40,859 bases of DNA, from contig RXOD01003878.1 of assembly GCA_005223375.1 (NCBI GenBank), positions 1 to 40,859 of the forward strand, in the 5' to 3' direction. Source of the DNA: Amoebophrya sp. AT5.2 (lineage: Eukaryota; Sar; Dinophyceae; Syndiniales; Amoebophryaceae). A program made the position numbers and the translations under genes. Positions 18,558 through 29,215 of this stretch are shown in pieces (positions within the stretch are counted from its first letter, which is position 1; every line of letters starts with the position of its first letter). The notes under the pieces were generated by a model. It was not told where the DNA came from, did not search any database, and saw only the letters and a program-made list of their open reading frames with translations.

Positions 18558-18727
18558 CTTGGGGTCCTACTTTAAACCCAAAGTTTTCGAGTTCCTGCCC
18601 GCGCAATCTTGTTGAACAGATCGGTGTGCTCCTCGGATCCATTCGGGAAGGGTGCTGGATCCATTCGGTCGCGTGCCCCGAATCTCGTGCAGCTATTATT
18701 GTCCACTTTTGGAAATAGTGCGTTCAT
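18558..18727 (-). repeat. Right terminal inverted repeat
   Basis: This 170-bp block is the reverse complement of 6867-7035, apart from three scattered substitutions and one short diverged block near 18600-18620. It ends in GTGCGTTCAT and abuts the right target-site duplication. The two GGATCCATTCGG units are preserved. Confidence 0.95.
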
Positions 18728-18737
18728 AAAAGCTGTT
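18728..18737. repeat. Target-site duplication, right copy
   Basis: AAAAGCTGTT follows the right terminus and is identical to 6857-6866. The host frame resumes directly after it. Confidence 0.93.
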
Positions 18738-19473
18738 GAAGAAGGACAGGAATTTCAAGCTCCTGTACGACAAAGTGCTGGAGCCCTGGAGTGCGTTTTA
18801 CGAGTCGTTGTGCGGGTCGCTGCAGCTCGACAAACTCGAGTTCTCGCAGCTGCTTCCGAGTCAGAAAATCGTGCTGCAGTGGCGGGGGACCGGGGGAAGT
18901 TCTTCGGCTTCTTCGTCTTCTCGCGCCAGTGGTGCGCAAGGCGCGTCGCTGCCCGTTTCCGCGGACGGTGAGCCGCTGCTGCTTCCCTGCGGCCAGGAGG
19001 GTGAGGATCGAGGAGTTAGCAAAAAAGGGAAAATGGGTGGCGTAGGAAGCTGGACAGCTGCCAAAGCCGCATTCAGCAAAGAAGCCATGGCCGAGTGGGT
19101 CGAGTGGTGGTTTAGCCTGCCCCCTCGGACCAGTGCGCAACGGGAAAACGACGCAGCGTCGTCGGACGAGGAGGACGAGGAAAAAACGCAGGACGCGGAC
19201 AAACGAGAATTCAAGGCGGGTTTAGTCAGTCCAACAATTGTTCCGAAGACGTGGGCGCCTGGTAACGAGTGGCTGATAGCCCTTTTCGCGCGAGCGAAGG
19301 CCAACGCATTGTCGCTTGACTTTTGGTCACAACTCGGGGAGTCCCTGTGCAAGTCGCGGGGCTTCTGGGCAGTTTTCATCGGCGGGGTGAGCCTGCGGAT
19401 GATATCAACCGGCGCAAGCCCGCTGCCCGTGGACCAGTTCTTCTCGATCGAAGAACCCGATGAAGACGAGTGA
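18738..19473 (+). CDS. Unknown host protein, 3' part, split by the insertion
   Basis: This is the continuation of the gene that starts at 5878. It supplies residues ~330-574 and ends at TGA 19471-19473. It begins LKKDRNFKLLYDKVLEPWSAFYESL and continues through low-complexity Ser/Gly and acidic (SSDEEDEEKTQDADKRE) segments. WLIALFARAKANALSLDFW and a C-terminal FFSIEEPDEDE follow. The two parts sum to 1725 nt, exactly 575 codons, when one duplication copy is kept. No ATG stands at its start, so by itself it is a 3' fragment. Family not recognised. Confidence 0.75.
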
Positions 19474-19944
19474 CTCGAACCTATGCAAAACCGTGAAAGA
19501 CTTCCGTGGCGACAAAAAAGCGCAGCACTCCTATGTGCGAGCTTGGCCGATAATTGTCATTGGTGATTCAAGTCGAGCAGTCGAAAAGGGGTGCTGTCGC
19601 ATGTGGCGGTGCCAAAATCGGTGGCGAAATTCATTTGATGATCGTAAATGCGTGCGGCCTTGTTTTACCGACAATGGCCGAAGATCAGATCGAGAGACAA
19701 AATTGAGAAACCGCTCGTCCGGGCTGGAGGGAAAATGTGCGACGGGGGATTATAGTATGACGAGCTATCCTAGTCCTAAAGTCTCACTCTAGCACCTCAT
19801 TCCAATTTCAGAGCACTTTTTCCAGCACACGGTCACAGCGTAGAGAAAGGTTGATCGAGATAGCGCGCCGACCACCAGTCACCAAAATCCTACCAACGTA
19901 CAAAAACCATACCACAACAACATCGCGCGAAAAATATATAAAGT
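19474..19944. other. Intergenic region
   Basis: This is AT-richer DNA between the split gene and the ParA-like gene. No supported coding frame or repeat was seen. Confidence 0.6.
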
Positions 19945-21244
19945 ATGCCGCTGACGAGCGAGATCCACGTGTTTGCCTCCCACAAGGGCGGCACCGGGAA
20001 GACGCAGCTCTGTTTCCAGGCGGCCTGCCAGTACGCGAAGGAGCATCCCGCGGAGAACGTGCTGCTAATGGATCTCACCGAGCTCGGGGACCTGTCCAAG
20101 CGCGCACTCGGCGGCACCGCGCAGGACCCGCGCGTGATCGAAGAGAACTGCGGGCGGATTTTCGACCTGATTCACTCGGCGGAGCAGCAGAACAGCGTCG
20201 AGGAGAGGAACGCGCAGTCCGGGCTCTACTCCTTCTGGAACTACCTGCGGAACCCCAACAGCGTCTCCCTCGTTGACATTCCCTCGATTGCGGTGAAGCC
20301 GCGGCGGTTCAACGCGGCCATCCCGGAAAACGTGTTCCTGATTTCCTCCGGCGCCGCGAGCGGGGAGGAGAACGCGCGGACCACGGAGCAAACCATCCAA
20401 CTGGCGAACGCACTGCGGGAGGGACTCAGCAAAACGCCGGGGGCGGAGTGGAAGCTGTTCATCGACACGGACGGGGACAGGCGACCGAGCGCGGGGACGC
20501 GGCTGGGGTACGCGTTGGGGGACCTGTGCATCGTGCCGCTGCAGCCGGACGAGAGCGATTTCGGCAGAATAGTGCCCATGTTCGAGGTGATGCGAGAACT
20601 CTGGCGGCTGGGGGAAATGAGATGTACTTAATACATATGCCGTTGTGTATGTCAGTGGTTATGCTTGCCGCTGGTGTGCCGCTCAGCAATCTTTTCCATG
20701 TACTTAATACATATGTTTATTGGTTTTTGCCAGTCGTGGCACACCTCATGAAAAGAAAATTGAGTACAACTACAGGGTCTAGTCTACCAAAATGAACATC
20801 GGTTTTCACTGCAATCGCAACCCCGCAGGTAAGATCCAGATGATCGTTTGGAACAAGCTGCAGCTCTACAAGTCCGCTCCTGGGCCGCTCGGTAGCTTTC
20901 AGACGCCGAAGGTCACCACCGAGATGATTCAAAGCCTGAACAAGAAGCTTTTTGAGTACGCCAAGTCGGACCGGTTCAACCAGATCTTCCAGCACACGGA
21001 CGCGCCGACGGTGGACGTTTTTCGGCAGGCGGCAACCTGTTTGGTGAGGGACTTTCCAGATACCTGCTCGATCGTGGCGAACGCAAAGGGGATCCCGTAT
21101 TTCGAAATGACCCCCGGGAAAGTGAAGCTGGCCTCGGGGGCAGAATTCAGCGTGCAGCAACCACAGATCGACAGCTGCGTAGAAAACGTGAAGGAAGTGG
21201 TGGCGAGACTGGACAGAATGGAAATCGACGAGGACGGGCTGTAA
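19945..21244 (+). CDS. ParA/MinD-like P-loop ATPase, two exons
   Basis: Joining 19945-20623 and 20829-21244 gives 364 aa; the intron is GT-AG in phase 1. The N-terminus IHVFASHKGGTGKTQLCFQAA has the deviant Walker A of the ParA/MinD group: signature Lys14 and P-loop Lys19 in KGGTGKT. VLLMDLTELGDLSKR is the second ParA motif. WKLFIDTDGD followed by ALGDLCIVPLQPDESDF matches the Walker B strand and the next conserved strand of ParA (IDTPP ... VIPVQP). The exon-2 region (NKLQLYKSAPGPLGSFQTPK onward) is a C-terminal extension with no recognised domain. Such ATPases position DNA, proteins or septa. The cellular role here is unknown. It lies outside the transposon, after the split host gene. Confidence 0.82.
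20622..20715. repeat. 18-bp direct repeat at the intron 5' end
   Basis: ATGTACTTAATACATATG occurs at 20622-20639, spanning the donor site, and again at 20698-20715 inside the same intron, 76 bp apart. The first copy contains the GTAC donor at 20624, so the second offers a decoy donor. It may record a tandem duplication of an older intron end. Confidence 0.75.
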
Positions 21245-22003
21245 TTTCATCGACGGCCGATTGAAATTTAACGAATATATGGTTGACGCGGTAGTTGAAA
21301 ACTAGTGAAATCGATGTTGATCCTCTCCCTCCGAATTTTTTCAGGAGGCGATTAGATTACAAAGACCGGCACGCCTTTTTTGTCGATCCCAGACGACTTC
21401 TTTTTACTCGATCTGGTGGATCCAGTGGTACAGCAGACTCATCTACTCAAAAAATAGATTGGTGTAAAGCAAAAATTTGGTTCGCCGGCGAAGACAGGGA
21501 ATGTGCCAGAAGCTCCGTGAATGTGTCTCGTAGAAATTTGGACGTAAATGTCGTAATCCTAATCACCTCTCTCCCGTGCGACATTGTGATCGTCGATCTC
21601 TCGTGGCTTCCTACCACCCGGATCACAATTAATCGTGAAAAAAGGTGGATCAAGATCAGTGCAAAGTGAGTAGACCATGATCAGAAATTGATTTTAACAA
21701 CTTGGTTGGCACTGCTGCGATCGATCCGACCCATTTCGGTCCATATCTGTGGCCACACATTTTGGATTATCGCTTGATTTCCTCGGTGGCGTGATTTTTG
21801 ATTTTTTATCACGAACGACGTAAAGTATCGCCATTCATCTTCTCACTAACATCAGTGCATTTCGGCTACGCGAGTATTTTCTGGATCGTAACGCTAACGA
21901 CTGAAACTGACACTGCAAGCTACAATCAAACACGCTAAAGGTAAGGCCTTACCAAATGGCTCTACGACGGCACATCAACTGAACAACCTAGCTCCAAGCC
22001 ACC
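21245..22003. other. Intergenic region
   Basis: No supported gene was seen. A frame at 21295-21669 lacks recognisable content and lies in AT-rich sequence. It is probably 3' UTR, spacer and the 5' UTR of the WDR3 gene. Confidence 0.55.
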
Positions 22004-25000
22004 ATGGTCCAATTAGGCAAGTCTTATCTTCGCTACGAGCCTGCCGGCCACTTCGGTGTGATTCACTCCGCCAACTGCAACCTTTTGCTCTCCGGCTGCG
22101 GCAAGTACCTCTTCACCTGCTGCAACGAAGCCATCGCGTGCTGGTCGCTGAAGCGAAACGAGGTCGCGTTCACCTTCGACGTCTCGTCCAACGCCGCACA
22201 GTACAACACCCACGATGCGGACGACAATTTCAAACTCCTCGTGCCGGTCACGCGGCTCGGCTGGTTGGAAGACGGAAAGCTCCTCGCTGCGGGGTACGCG
22301 GACGGCACGGTGCGCGTGTGGGAGTTTTCCACGAACACGCCCGCGAACGTTTTCAAGGGCTACCACACTTTCGACCTGAAACCGCCGAAGCTGAAATCAA
22401 CCTTCCACGGCCACAAGAACCAGGTCAGCTGCCTGGGCTTTCGCGGTTTGGATTCGGGAACTTCTGCAACTGCTCCGTCTTCGCAGCAGAGGGCGCTTCC
22501 CACCACAGGCACAGCAACAAGTGCTGCTTCCGAAACCGCATCGCTTCTGTTCGCTTCGGGCGGCTTCGACACGGACATCGTGATTTGGGACGCCCTCGCC
22601 GAATCCGGTGTGTGCCGTCTGCGTGGACACCGCGACCGTGTGACGGGACTGGCCTTCATCGGGGGCAGCGGTGGTAGCGACAGGTTGCTCTCCTGCTCGA
22701 AGGACCGTTGCGTGAAGCTGTGGAACGTCGGCACGCAGGTGTGTTTGCAAACGCTCGCGGAGCGCACGGAGCTCTGGAGCCTGACGCTGCTGGATTCGCC
22801 GACCGATCACACTGCCGCTGGCTCCTCGAGGGAGAAGATGGTGGTGGCCGGCGGGGCGGACCACATCCTTCGCGTGTTCACGTATGGCGGAGAGGAGGGG
22901 AAAGAGGCCGCGGATAGCTCTGATGCGCGGCTGGAGCCCGCGGGCCACCTGCAGCGCGAGATTCAGAACTCTGCAACCGTGGATTTGCAGGTCGTCCGGC
23001 TCGGATGCGCAGCAGGGGGACAAAACAGCGAACCGACAGCAAATTCGGAGTCTTCGCAGGTGCTCGTGTGCCAGAGCAACGGCAAAACCGTGGAGGCGTT
23101 TCGCATCCATGACGCACGGGAGTGCGAAAAGCGCCGGAAACGCCGGAAAAAGCGCGCGGCGGAGAAGCTGAAGAAAAAGGCCGCTGCGACGTCGAGTGGG
23201 GGAGCGGAAACTGCAGGTGATGAGGAGGACGGCGCGGAGCCGGAGGAGAAGGAAGAGCACAGGTACCAACCGACGGACGTCTTCACGCGACTGCCTGTTT
23301 TTCGTGCCCACGCGAAGATCCACGGAATGGCCTGGACGGCCACGTCTGGGCGCTGCGCCCTGGGTCTTGGCACGAACGAGGTCAAGGTTCTGGACCGCGT
23401 CCTGCTCCCCGCCTCCGACGAGCGGCCGCTGGAAATTGTCGCCACCGGCGCGCAGGCAACCTTGGGCACCAGCGCCAAACCGTCCGCGAGAGGGATCGTG
23501 GACGACTTTGATGGGGCGGTGGGCGGTGGAAACGCCGCTCCAGCCGATGCTCTGTCGCTCACCCGCGGCGGGCACCGGAACCAGATCCGCGCGGTCGCGG
23601 TTTCGCCCGACGACATGCTGATCATGTCCTGTTCCGCCGAGTCGGTGAAGATCTGGTCCACGCAAACGCAGAAGTGCGTGCAGACCATTGCCAGTGGGTA
23701 CGGGACGGCGGGGTTTTTCCTCCCGGGGAACACGCACGTGGTCATCGCGACGAAGGGCGGCGACCTGGAGATGTACCAGGTGGGCCCGAATTCAGGCGGG
23801 GAGAGGGAACAAGTACTGAACGTCGTGAAGGAGGGGCGGGAGCTGAACGCGCTGATTCCGACACCTGACGAGTGCGGCCTGGTGTGTGGCGGCGCGGACA
23901 AGAAGGTGACGTTCTTCGCGCTCATGAGCGAGGAGACGGAAGTAGCCGCTGATGGAAAGGGAAAGAGGAAAAAGTCTTCTTCTGGCGCGGATCTTCGCAA
24001 GCAAAAGAAGGTCGTGACCGAGCGACTGTTCTACCAGAAGGGGTGGGCGCCGCCGGTGGTTGGCCAGATCGAGGAATCTTCGGGCGCAACGAATAGAGCC
24101 GAGAAGTTCACGTCCATCGACGTGCCGGACGACGTGACCTCGCTGGCGTTCTGTAAAGACTGGCTCGCGGTTGGCATGCTGGATTCGAACGTGTCCCTCT
24201 ACTACGCGGACTCGCTGAAGCACAACCTGTCTCTGTACGGGCACAAGCTGCCCGTGCTAGCGCTAGACATCACCTCCGACCAACAGATGGTGGCCAGCGG
24301 ATCCTCGGACAAGACGATCAAGCTGTGGTCCACCCGATTCGGTAACTGCCACAAATCTCTGAGGGCACACGAGGATTCCGTGATGGACCTGAAATTCGTG
24401 CGGCAGACGCACTACCTCGTGAGCGTTGGCAAGGACAAAGCGGTGAAAACTTGGGACTGCGACACCTACGAGCTCATCGCAAACCTCGGCTGGCACGTGG
24501 GAGAGGTGTGGGGGCTGGCGCTGTCGTACTTACTTATGATTGGATGGCATTTCGTTTTTTCTTACACTCTGACGTCTTGGGTTGCTGTTGGAATAATTCT
24601 CAACCACAAGGTGGGCCACGGCTGGTGCGTACTTAACTATACTACAAAAACCTGTACTTTTCAACATAATCCATTTGTCGGTTCCGAAAACCCAACAGGT
24701 ACGACGGCGCCTTCATCGCGACCGGTGGCGGCGACCGTGCGCTGCGGATCTGGCGGCGCTCGGAGCAGCAGTTCTTTGCGCACGAGGAGCGAGAAAAGGA
24801 GATGGAGCACCAGATGGAGCAGGAGGCGGTTCGCGACGACTTCCCGGGAGCGACCACTGTTGAACACCTCCGGCCGACGCGGAAGAATTTGGAGGTGATC
24901 AAGACCACCGACCGCCTGATGGAGATTCTCGACCGCGCGGAGGAGAACGTGAAAATGGGGCTGGACGCGACCCGGCAAACCGCGGTTGTGAAGAGCATCA

Positions 25001-25524
25001 ATACCCTGCTGCCCGCGAACATCTACGAAGTGCTTTTGGCACTGCCGTTCGCCTACTCCGTAGACGTGCTGGAGATGGTTTCCAAGCTGCTGGAGTCCCT
25101 GGAACTATCTTCGGGAAGATCAGCAAGGAATGATTCTGACGGAGCGCCGCCGAAATTTTCGATCATCACGGAAACGACGATTCGGGCGGCGCTCATTCTG
25201 ATCCACGTGCACTCCAAGCAGCTGGGCCAGAACGCAGAATATGCGAACCTGTTGATGAGGCTGCGGGACGGGATCCGCGGGTTCGTGCAGAAGCACATCG
25301 AAAACGTCGGCGTCAACGCAGCCGCGATGGAATTCTTTCTCGAGGAAATAAAAAGCAAGAACACGGTGCTCATCGGGGGAGAATTCGTGAACAGAAAGAG
25401 AAAAGCGCTTGGTGAAAATGGGGGACGCAGTGGCAAGGGCGAGGAAGACGGAGGGGGAGGCCAGGGTAAGATGGGGGGTGGAAAAATGAATGGCCTGAAG
25501 AAGAAAAAGCCGAACAAAAAATAA
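22004..25524 (+). CDS. WDR3: WDR3/UTP12-type SSU processome WD40 protein, two exons
   Basis: Joining 22004-24525 and 24699-25524 gives 1115 aa; human WDR3 has about 940. The intron is GT-AG, and GTAC stands at both boundaries. The start MVQLGKSYLRYEPAGHFGVI matches the WDR3 N-terminus. Tandem WD40 repeats fill two propellers, with repeats such as LLFASGGFDTDIVIWDA, RLLSCSKDRCVKLWNV, QMVASGSSDKTIKLW and HYLVSVGKDKAVKTWD. Two charged insertions (ECEKRRKRRKKRAAEKLKKK and DGKGKRKKSSS) account for extra length. The C-terminal Utp12 domain (LMEILDRAEENVKMGL to LLALPFAYSVDVLEMV and on) is followed by a basic Gly/Lys tail. The protein acts in the nucleolus in 18S rRNA maturation as a U3 snoRNP/UTP-B component. 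Confidence 0.93.
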
Positions 25525-26104
25525 ACAGTCCTGCTGAGGAGAACGAATTTTTTCTCGTAAGAAAATGCATCGCGACCCGCAGAATGAAGGCAAAGCTCGG
25601 GGTTTTTCTCTATTCGAAGTAATGGAATAATATTAAAATCATGATCAACTTGTTTTGGGCGGCCTTCTCGCGCAATCGAGTGCAGCAGAGCTTGTGCGGC
25701 GGGTTTGTGGCACGCGCTCTAAATTGCGACAAGTTTGTGGCCATCACGTCGCGCCGCTCTGTGTCGATCTTCCTTTGTCAACGGCAGCAGCTCCAGATCA
25801 CAATCAGATCCATTGCTTTTTTGCGATTCAGATCACCATGACCAACACTTTTGATCCTCCGTGTGCGATCCCACGTCCGTGAATGTCAATCTTGATATTT
25901 TCGTGGTAAGTAGGTACGGCGGATGAAACACCACTCCAAACCTCCTTCTCGCATCTCCTTCCATGGCAAGTTTTGAAAGTTATATGCGCCTATTCGGGCT
26001 ATTCATAATCATATCACCTTGAAGCGCCATTGTTTACGTTTACCTACTTTTCGACGAGTAGTACCACCCCCTCGTTGGGCCTTTTCCCTTTGTGAAGACG
26101 AACC
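25525..26104. other. Intergenic region
   Basis: The 3' flank of WDR3 and 5' flank of PheRS beta. No supported coding frame or RNA gene was seen. Confidence 0.6.
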
Positions 26105-29100
26105 ATGCCGACTGTGGGGATTTACGCCGATGAGCTGTGTAAGGCTCTGGCGATTGACTACGACGATGCGGACAAGACGCGCAAGGCCGAGGGCGAAAAG
26201 ACCTTCGACGACCTGTGCTTCGAGTACGGGTTGGAGCTGGATGAAGTCACCTGCGAGTACGAGATGGTGGAAAAGGAAAAAGGCACTGCCGCAGCAGAGC
26301 AGGTGCGGGAGGAGGCAAAGGCCAAAGGAAAGGACACCATGAGAACGATCTGGAAAGTGGACATTCCAGCAAACCGATACGAATTGCTGTGCATTGAAGG
26401 TGGGTGCTACCTAGTTTCACTTTCTTACGCAATTCCATCTTCTATTTGTTTCTAATGAGGTGTAGCACGACCTTTTGTTCCCGAAAACGGAAAGTAATAC
26501 GGGAAAAACCTCGACGCCAACGACAATAGATACTGAAACTTATACGCATTGCAACCAGGTCTCACGCGGTCGCTGCAGACCTACCGCGGCGTGATGGAGC
26601 CAGCAAAGTACACGCTGGTGAGGCCACAGAAGCCGCTGCAGTGCTACGTGAAGAAAGAAGTGGCGCAAGTGCGCCCCTACTTCGTGATGGCGGTCCTGCG
26701 AAATATTAAGTTTACGCAGGCCAGCTACGAATCCTTCATCGACCTCCAGGATAAACTGCACCAGAATATCGGTACGCAGCGCTCAATTTATCCAATACTT
26801 TTTTTCGTTTGGCTTGATTGTCGTAGCGCTTCTATTTGATGTATACCTAGTCTTCGACTGAGACTAAACGAACGACAAAATCAGGGCGACGACGCGAGCT
26901 TGTTTCCATGGGGACGCACGACCTCGATACACTCGAGGGTCCCTTCACTTACGAAGCGCTGGCGCCAGAAAGCATAAATTTCGTGCCGCTTAAGGACCCA
27001 GAGGGTGTTGCGCACGACGGAACGCGCAGCTACGACGCGAAAACGCTTCTCACGGGGTACCAGTCTCACCAGCAGCTCCGGGCATACGTACTATTATTTT
27101 TTTTCCTCGATGTCGATTCCGATTGGGAAAGTTCACATATGTTTGTTTCGGACAAATTCGAGACCACACAATTTGGACCGCAATGAATCTATAGATACAT
27201 AGAGCAAATAAATTTCGACTGCCGCGCTGAACACGTCGACAGGTTCCCCTGATTTACAACAAGCCGGCGTATCCGGTGATCTACGACAAGAACCGTACCG
27301 TGTGCTCCCTCCCGCCGATCATCAACAGCTACCACTCGCGTATCAAACTCGAAACGACAAACGTTCTCCTCGACGTTACCGGGCTCGACTACACCAAGTG
27401 CTGCGTGGTCCTCGACACTCTCTGCGCCATGTTCTCACAGCACTGCGAAAAGCCGTTCGAAGTGGAGCAGGTAATTCAATGTAAGGATTGGCTTTGTATG
27501 AAAATGTAAACTGAAATGGAAAATACTCGTTACGTGTGGTTCCTGTACGTAGTAGAGCAAACAGCCGATGCCGATGCGAGGCTGTTGAAAGAGCCCATTT
27601 TCGCGTCGTACAACCATTTGTACACTGCATCTACCGACCCTGACTGTCGACACCTCCGATCACGATCGATCTCGCCAAAAAAATGAACGCCAGGTGGAGA
27701 TGATAATCGAAGAGGACTACCCCGCGTCCGTGCCGTTTGTGCAGCCGGGGAGCGCCAAGCTGTATCCGGAGATGAAGGAGAAGAAGTTTGAGGCCGACCC
27801 CGAGCGCATGAAGGACTGGCTGGACCTTAAGCACCTTTCGAACGCCGAAGTGCAGACGTATTTGAAAAAAATGATGATGCCCAGCGACGCACACACCGTG
27901 AAAGACCCCACCACCGGCACGGACAAAACGATGCTGACGGTGAGGGTCCCATGCACCCGGTCCGACGTCATGCACGAGTGCGACCTCATCGAGGATCTGG
28001 CGATCGCCTACGGCTACAACAATCTAAAGGCGGTGGTGCCGGAGGTCGTCGCGGAAATCAAGGACCAGACAGTCGGGAGGCTGGCAGACATGCTACGAGT
28101 GGAGTTCGCCGGAGCGGGATACAACGAGGGGCTCAACTTCGTGCTGGTGCGATTTTTTTCGCCATTGTGGCTTGGTTTTTGCGCGGCTGCTGGTTGATAT
28201 TAATTCTCACTGATGTAAAGATCGAATTTTGTAGCGGGTTGTGTACGTGGGGGCCAGCGGCCTTGCCGTCGGCTGTCATCGGTTTCACCCTGGTGCGCCC
28301 GGAAGCAACTCGCCGTAGGAACGAATGTACGATGAAAAGAAACACAGCACGGGCCGAAATGGATGCACTTCCCCATCCACCGCCAATCGGATCACACAAC
28401 AACGCAACAGGTCTCCAAGGAGGATTGCTTCAAGTGGTTCCGGCGAGAGCCGTCGCAGCAGGTGCTGGACTCCAACCCGCACGTGTACAGCTACGAGCCG
28501 CTTTTGCCGCCTGTGCTGTTGAAAAACCCCAAGACCAAGGAATACAACACGGTCCGCACCTCCCTCATCCCGTGCCTGCTGAAAACCCTGAACCACAACC
28601 GGAAGAACCCGCTTCCGCTGCGTTTCTTCGAGGTTGCCGACGTCGTCGTTCAGGACAAGCGCGTGGAGACCAACGCCCGCAACCAGCGGCGGGCGGCAGC
28701 GGTGATCTGTAACAAGACTTCCTCTTTCGAGGACATCCACGGCCTGTTGGATCATGTCATGTACAAGCTGAACTGTCGATCAAAAGTCGAAGTGGAGGAA
28801 GAAAAACTGAAGCCAAGCGCGGGGAAAAGTGCGTGGAGCGGAAAAGTCTACGAACTGGTACTTGTGATTTTGGAATTATTTTAAAACGAAAAAATAGTAC
28901 TTCAAGTTCAACTCCTAGCAAAGAAGCGAGTCGAACGTCCTCGGTCCAAAAAAATATACAACTTCGCTCTTCACTTCACAGGTTCACGGGAGCGATCCGG
29001 AGTTTCTTCCGGGCATGTGCGGGCACATCATCGTAGACGGCATCCGCATCGGCGTGGCGGGCGTGCTGAGACCCGACGTTTTGAACCCGCCAGCGGACTT

Positions 29101-29215
29101 CGTGGGGGAAGGCGGGGACCGCGTCAAAATCACCGCTCCCTGGAGCATCACGGCGCCCGTCTCCGCGCTCGAATTCAACATGGAACCCTTCCTGGACTGG
29201 CTCGAGACCAGCTAA
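26105..29215 (+). CDS. FARSB: Phenylalanyl-tRNA synthetase beta subunit, cytosolic type, seven exons
   Basis: Exons 26105-26399, 26559-26771, 26885-27081, 27243-27470, 27694-28146, 28411-28857 and 28982-29215 give 688 aa (human FARSB 589). The start [15 protein letters not shown] matches the eukaryotic MPTVSV start. Diagnostic blocks follow: [136 protein letters not shown] and [15 protein letters not shown]. The C-terminus [15 protein letters not shown] corresponds to SSLEINVGPFL. It forms the alpha2-beta2 enzyme charging tRNA-Phe and carries editing and tRNA-binding domains. Five introns are GT-AG and the third is GC-AG. Confidence 0.97.
27082..27242 (+). other. GC-AG intron in PheRS beta
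   Basis: Frame and homology force the join CTCCGG to GTTCCCCTG, which gives QQLR-VPLIYNK. The intron therefore begins GCATACGTAC and ends CGACAG. No nearby GT preserves both the frame and the conserved residues. GC donors are reported for dinoflagellates. Confidence 0.8.

Larger units (their letters stand above)
6867..18727. mobile_element. 11,861-bp transposon with long TIRs, tyrosine recombinase, ParB-like protein and 1458-aa putative transposase
   Basis: Inverted termini of about 170 bp bound the element. A perfect 10-bp direct repeat of host DNA flanks it, and the surrounding host frame is restored when the element is removed. It holds four intact protein genes, three on the minus strand, although every host gene here is on plus. 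It also has about 1.1 kb of AT-rich DNA with a long palindrome on the left and about 0.7 kb of noncoding DNA on the right. The intact frames, near-identical termini and exact duplication suggest recent movement. No reverse transcriptase, retroviral integrase, DNA polymerase B or capsid-like gene was recognised, which argues against Polinton and DIRS/Ngaro classes. Classic Cryptons lack such termini. The superfamily is not assigned. Confidence 0.92.

Noticed and set aside
6867..18727. Polinton/Maverick or virus-like element
   Set aside because: No polymerase B, retroviral-type integrase, packaging ATPase, protease or capsid gene was seen, and the duplication is 10 bp, not 6.
6867..18727. Homologue of fungal Starship elements
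   Set aside because: Both carry a tyrosine recombinase and other genes, but here the recombinase is central, not at one end, and is short. Only the analogy remains.
11797..21244. A ParA-ParB partition pair
   Set aside because: The ParB-like gene is inside the element and the ParA-like gene is outside the target-site duplication, beyond the split host gene. Their nearness is probably chance.
22397..23737. 446-codon minus-strand frame
   Set aside because: Antisense shadow of the WDR3 gene.
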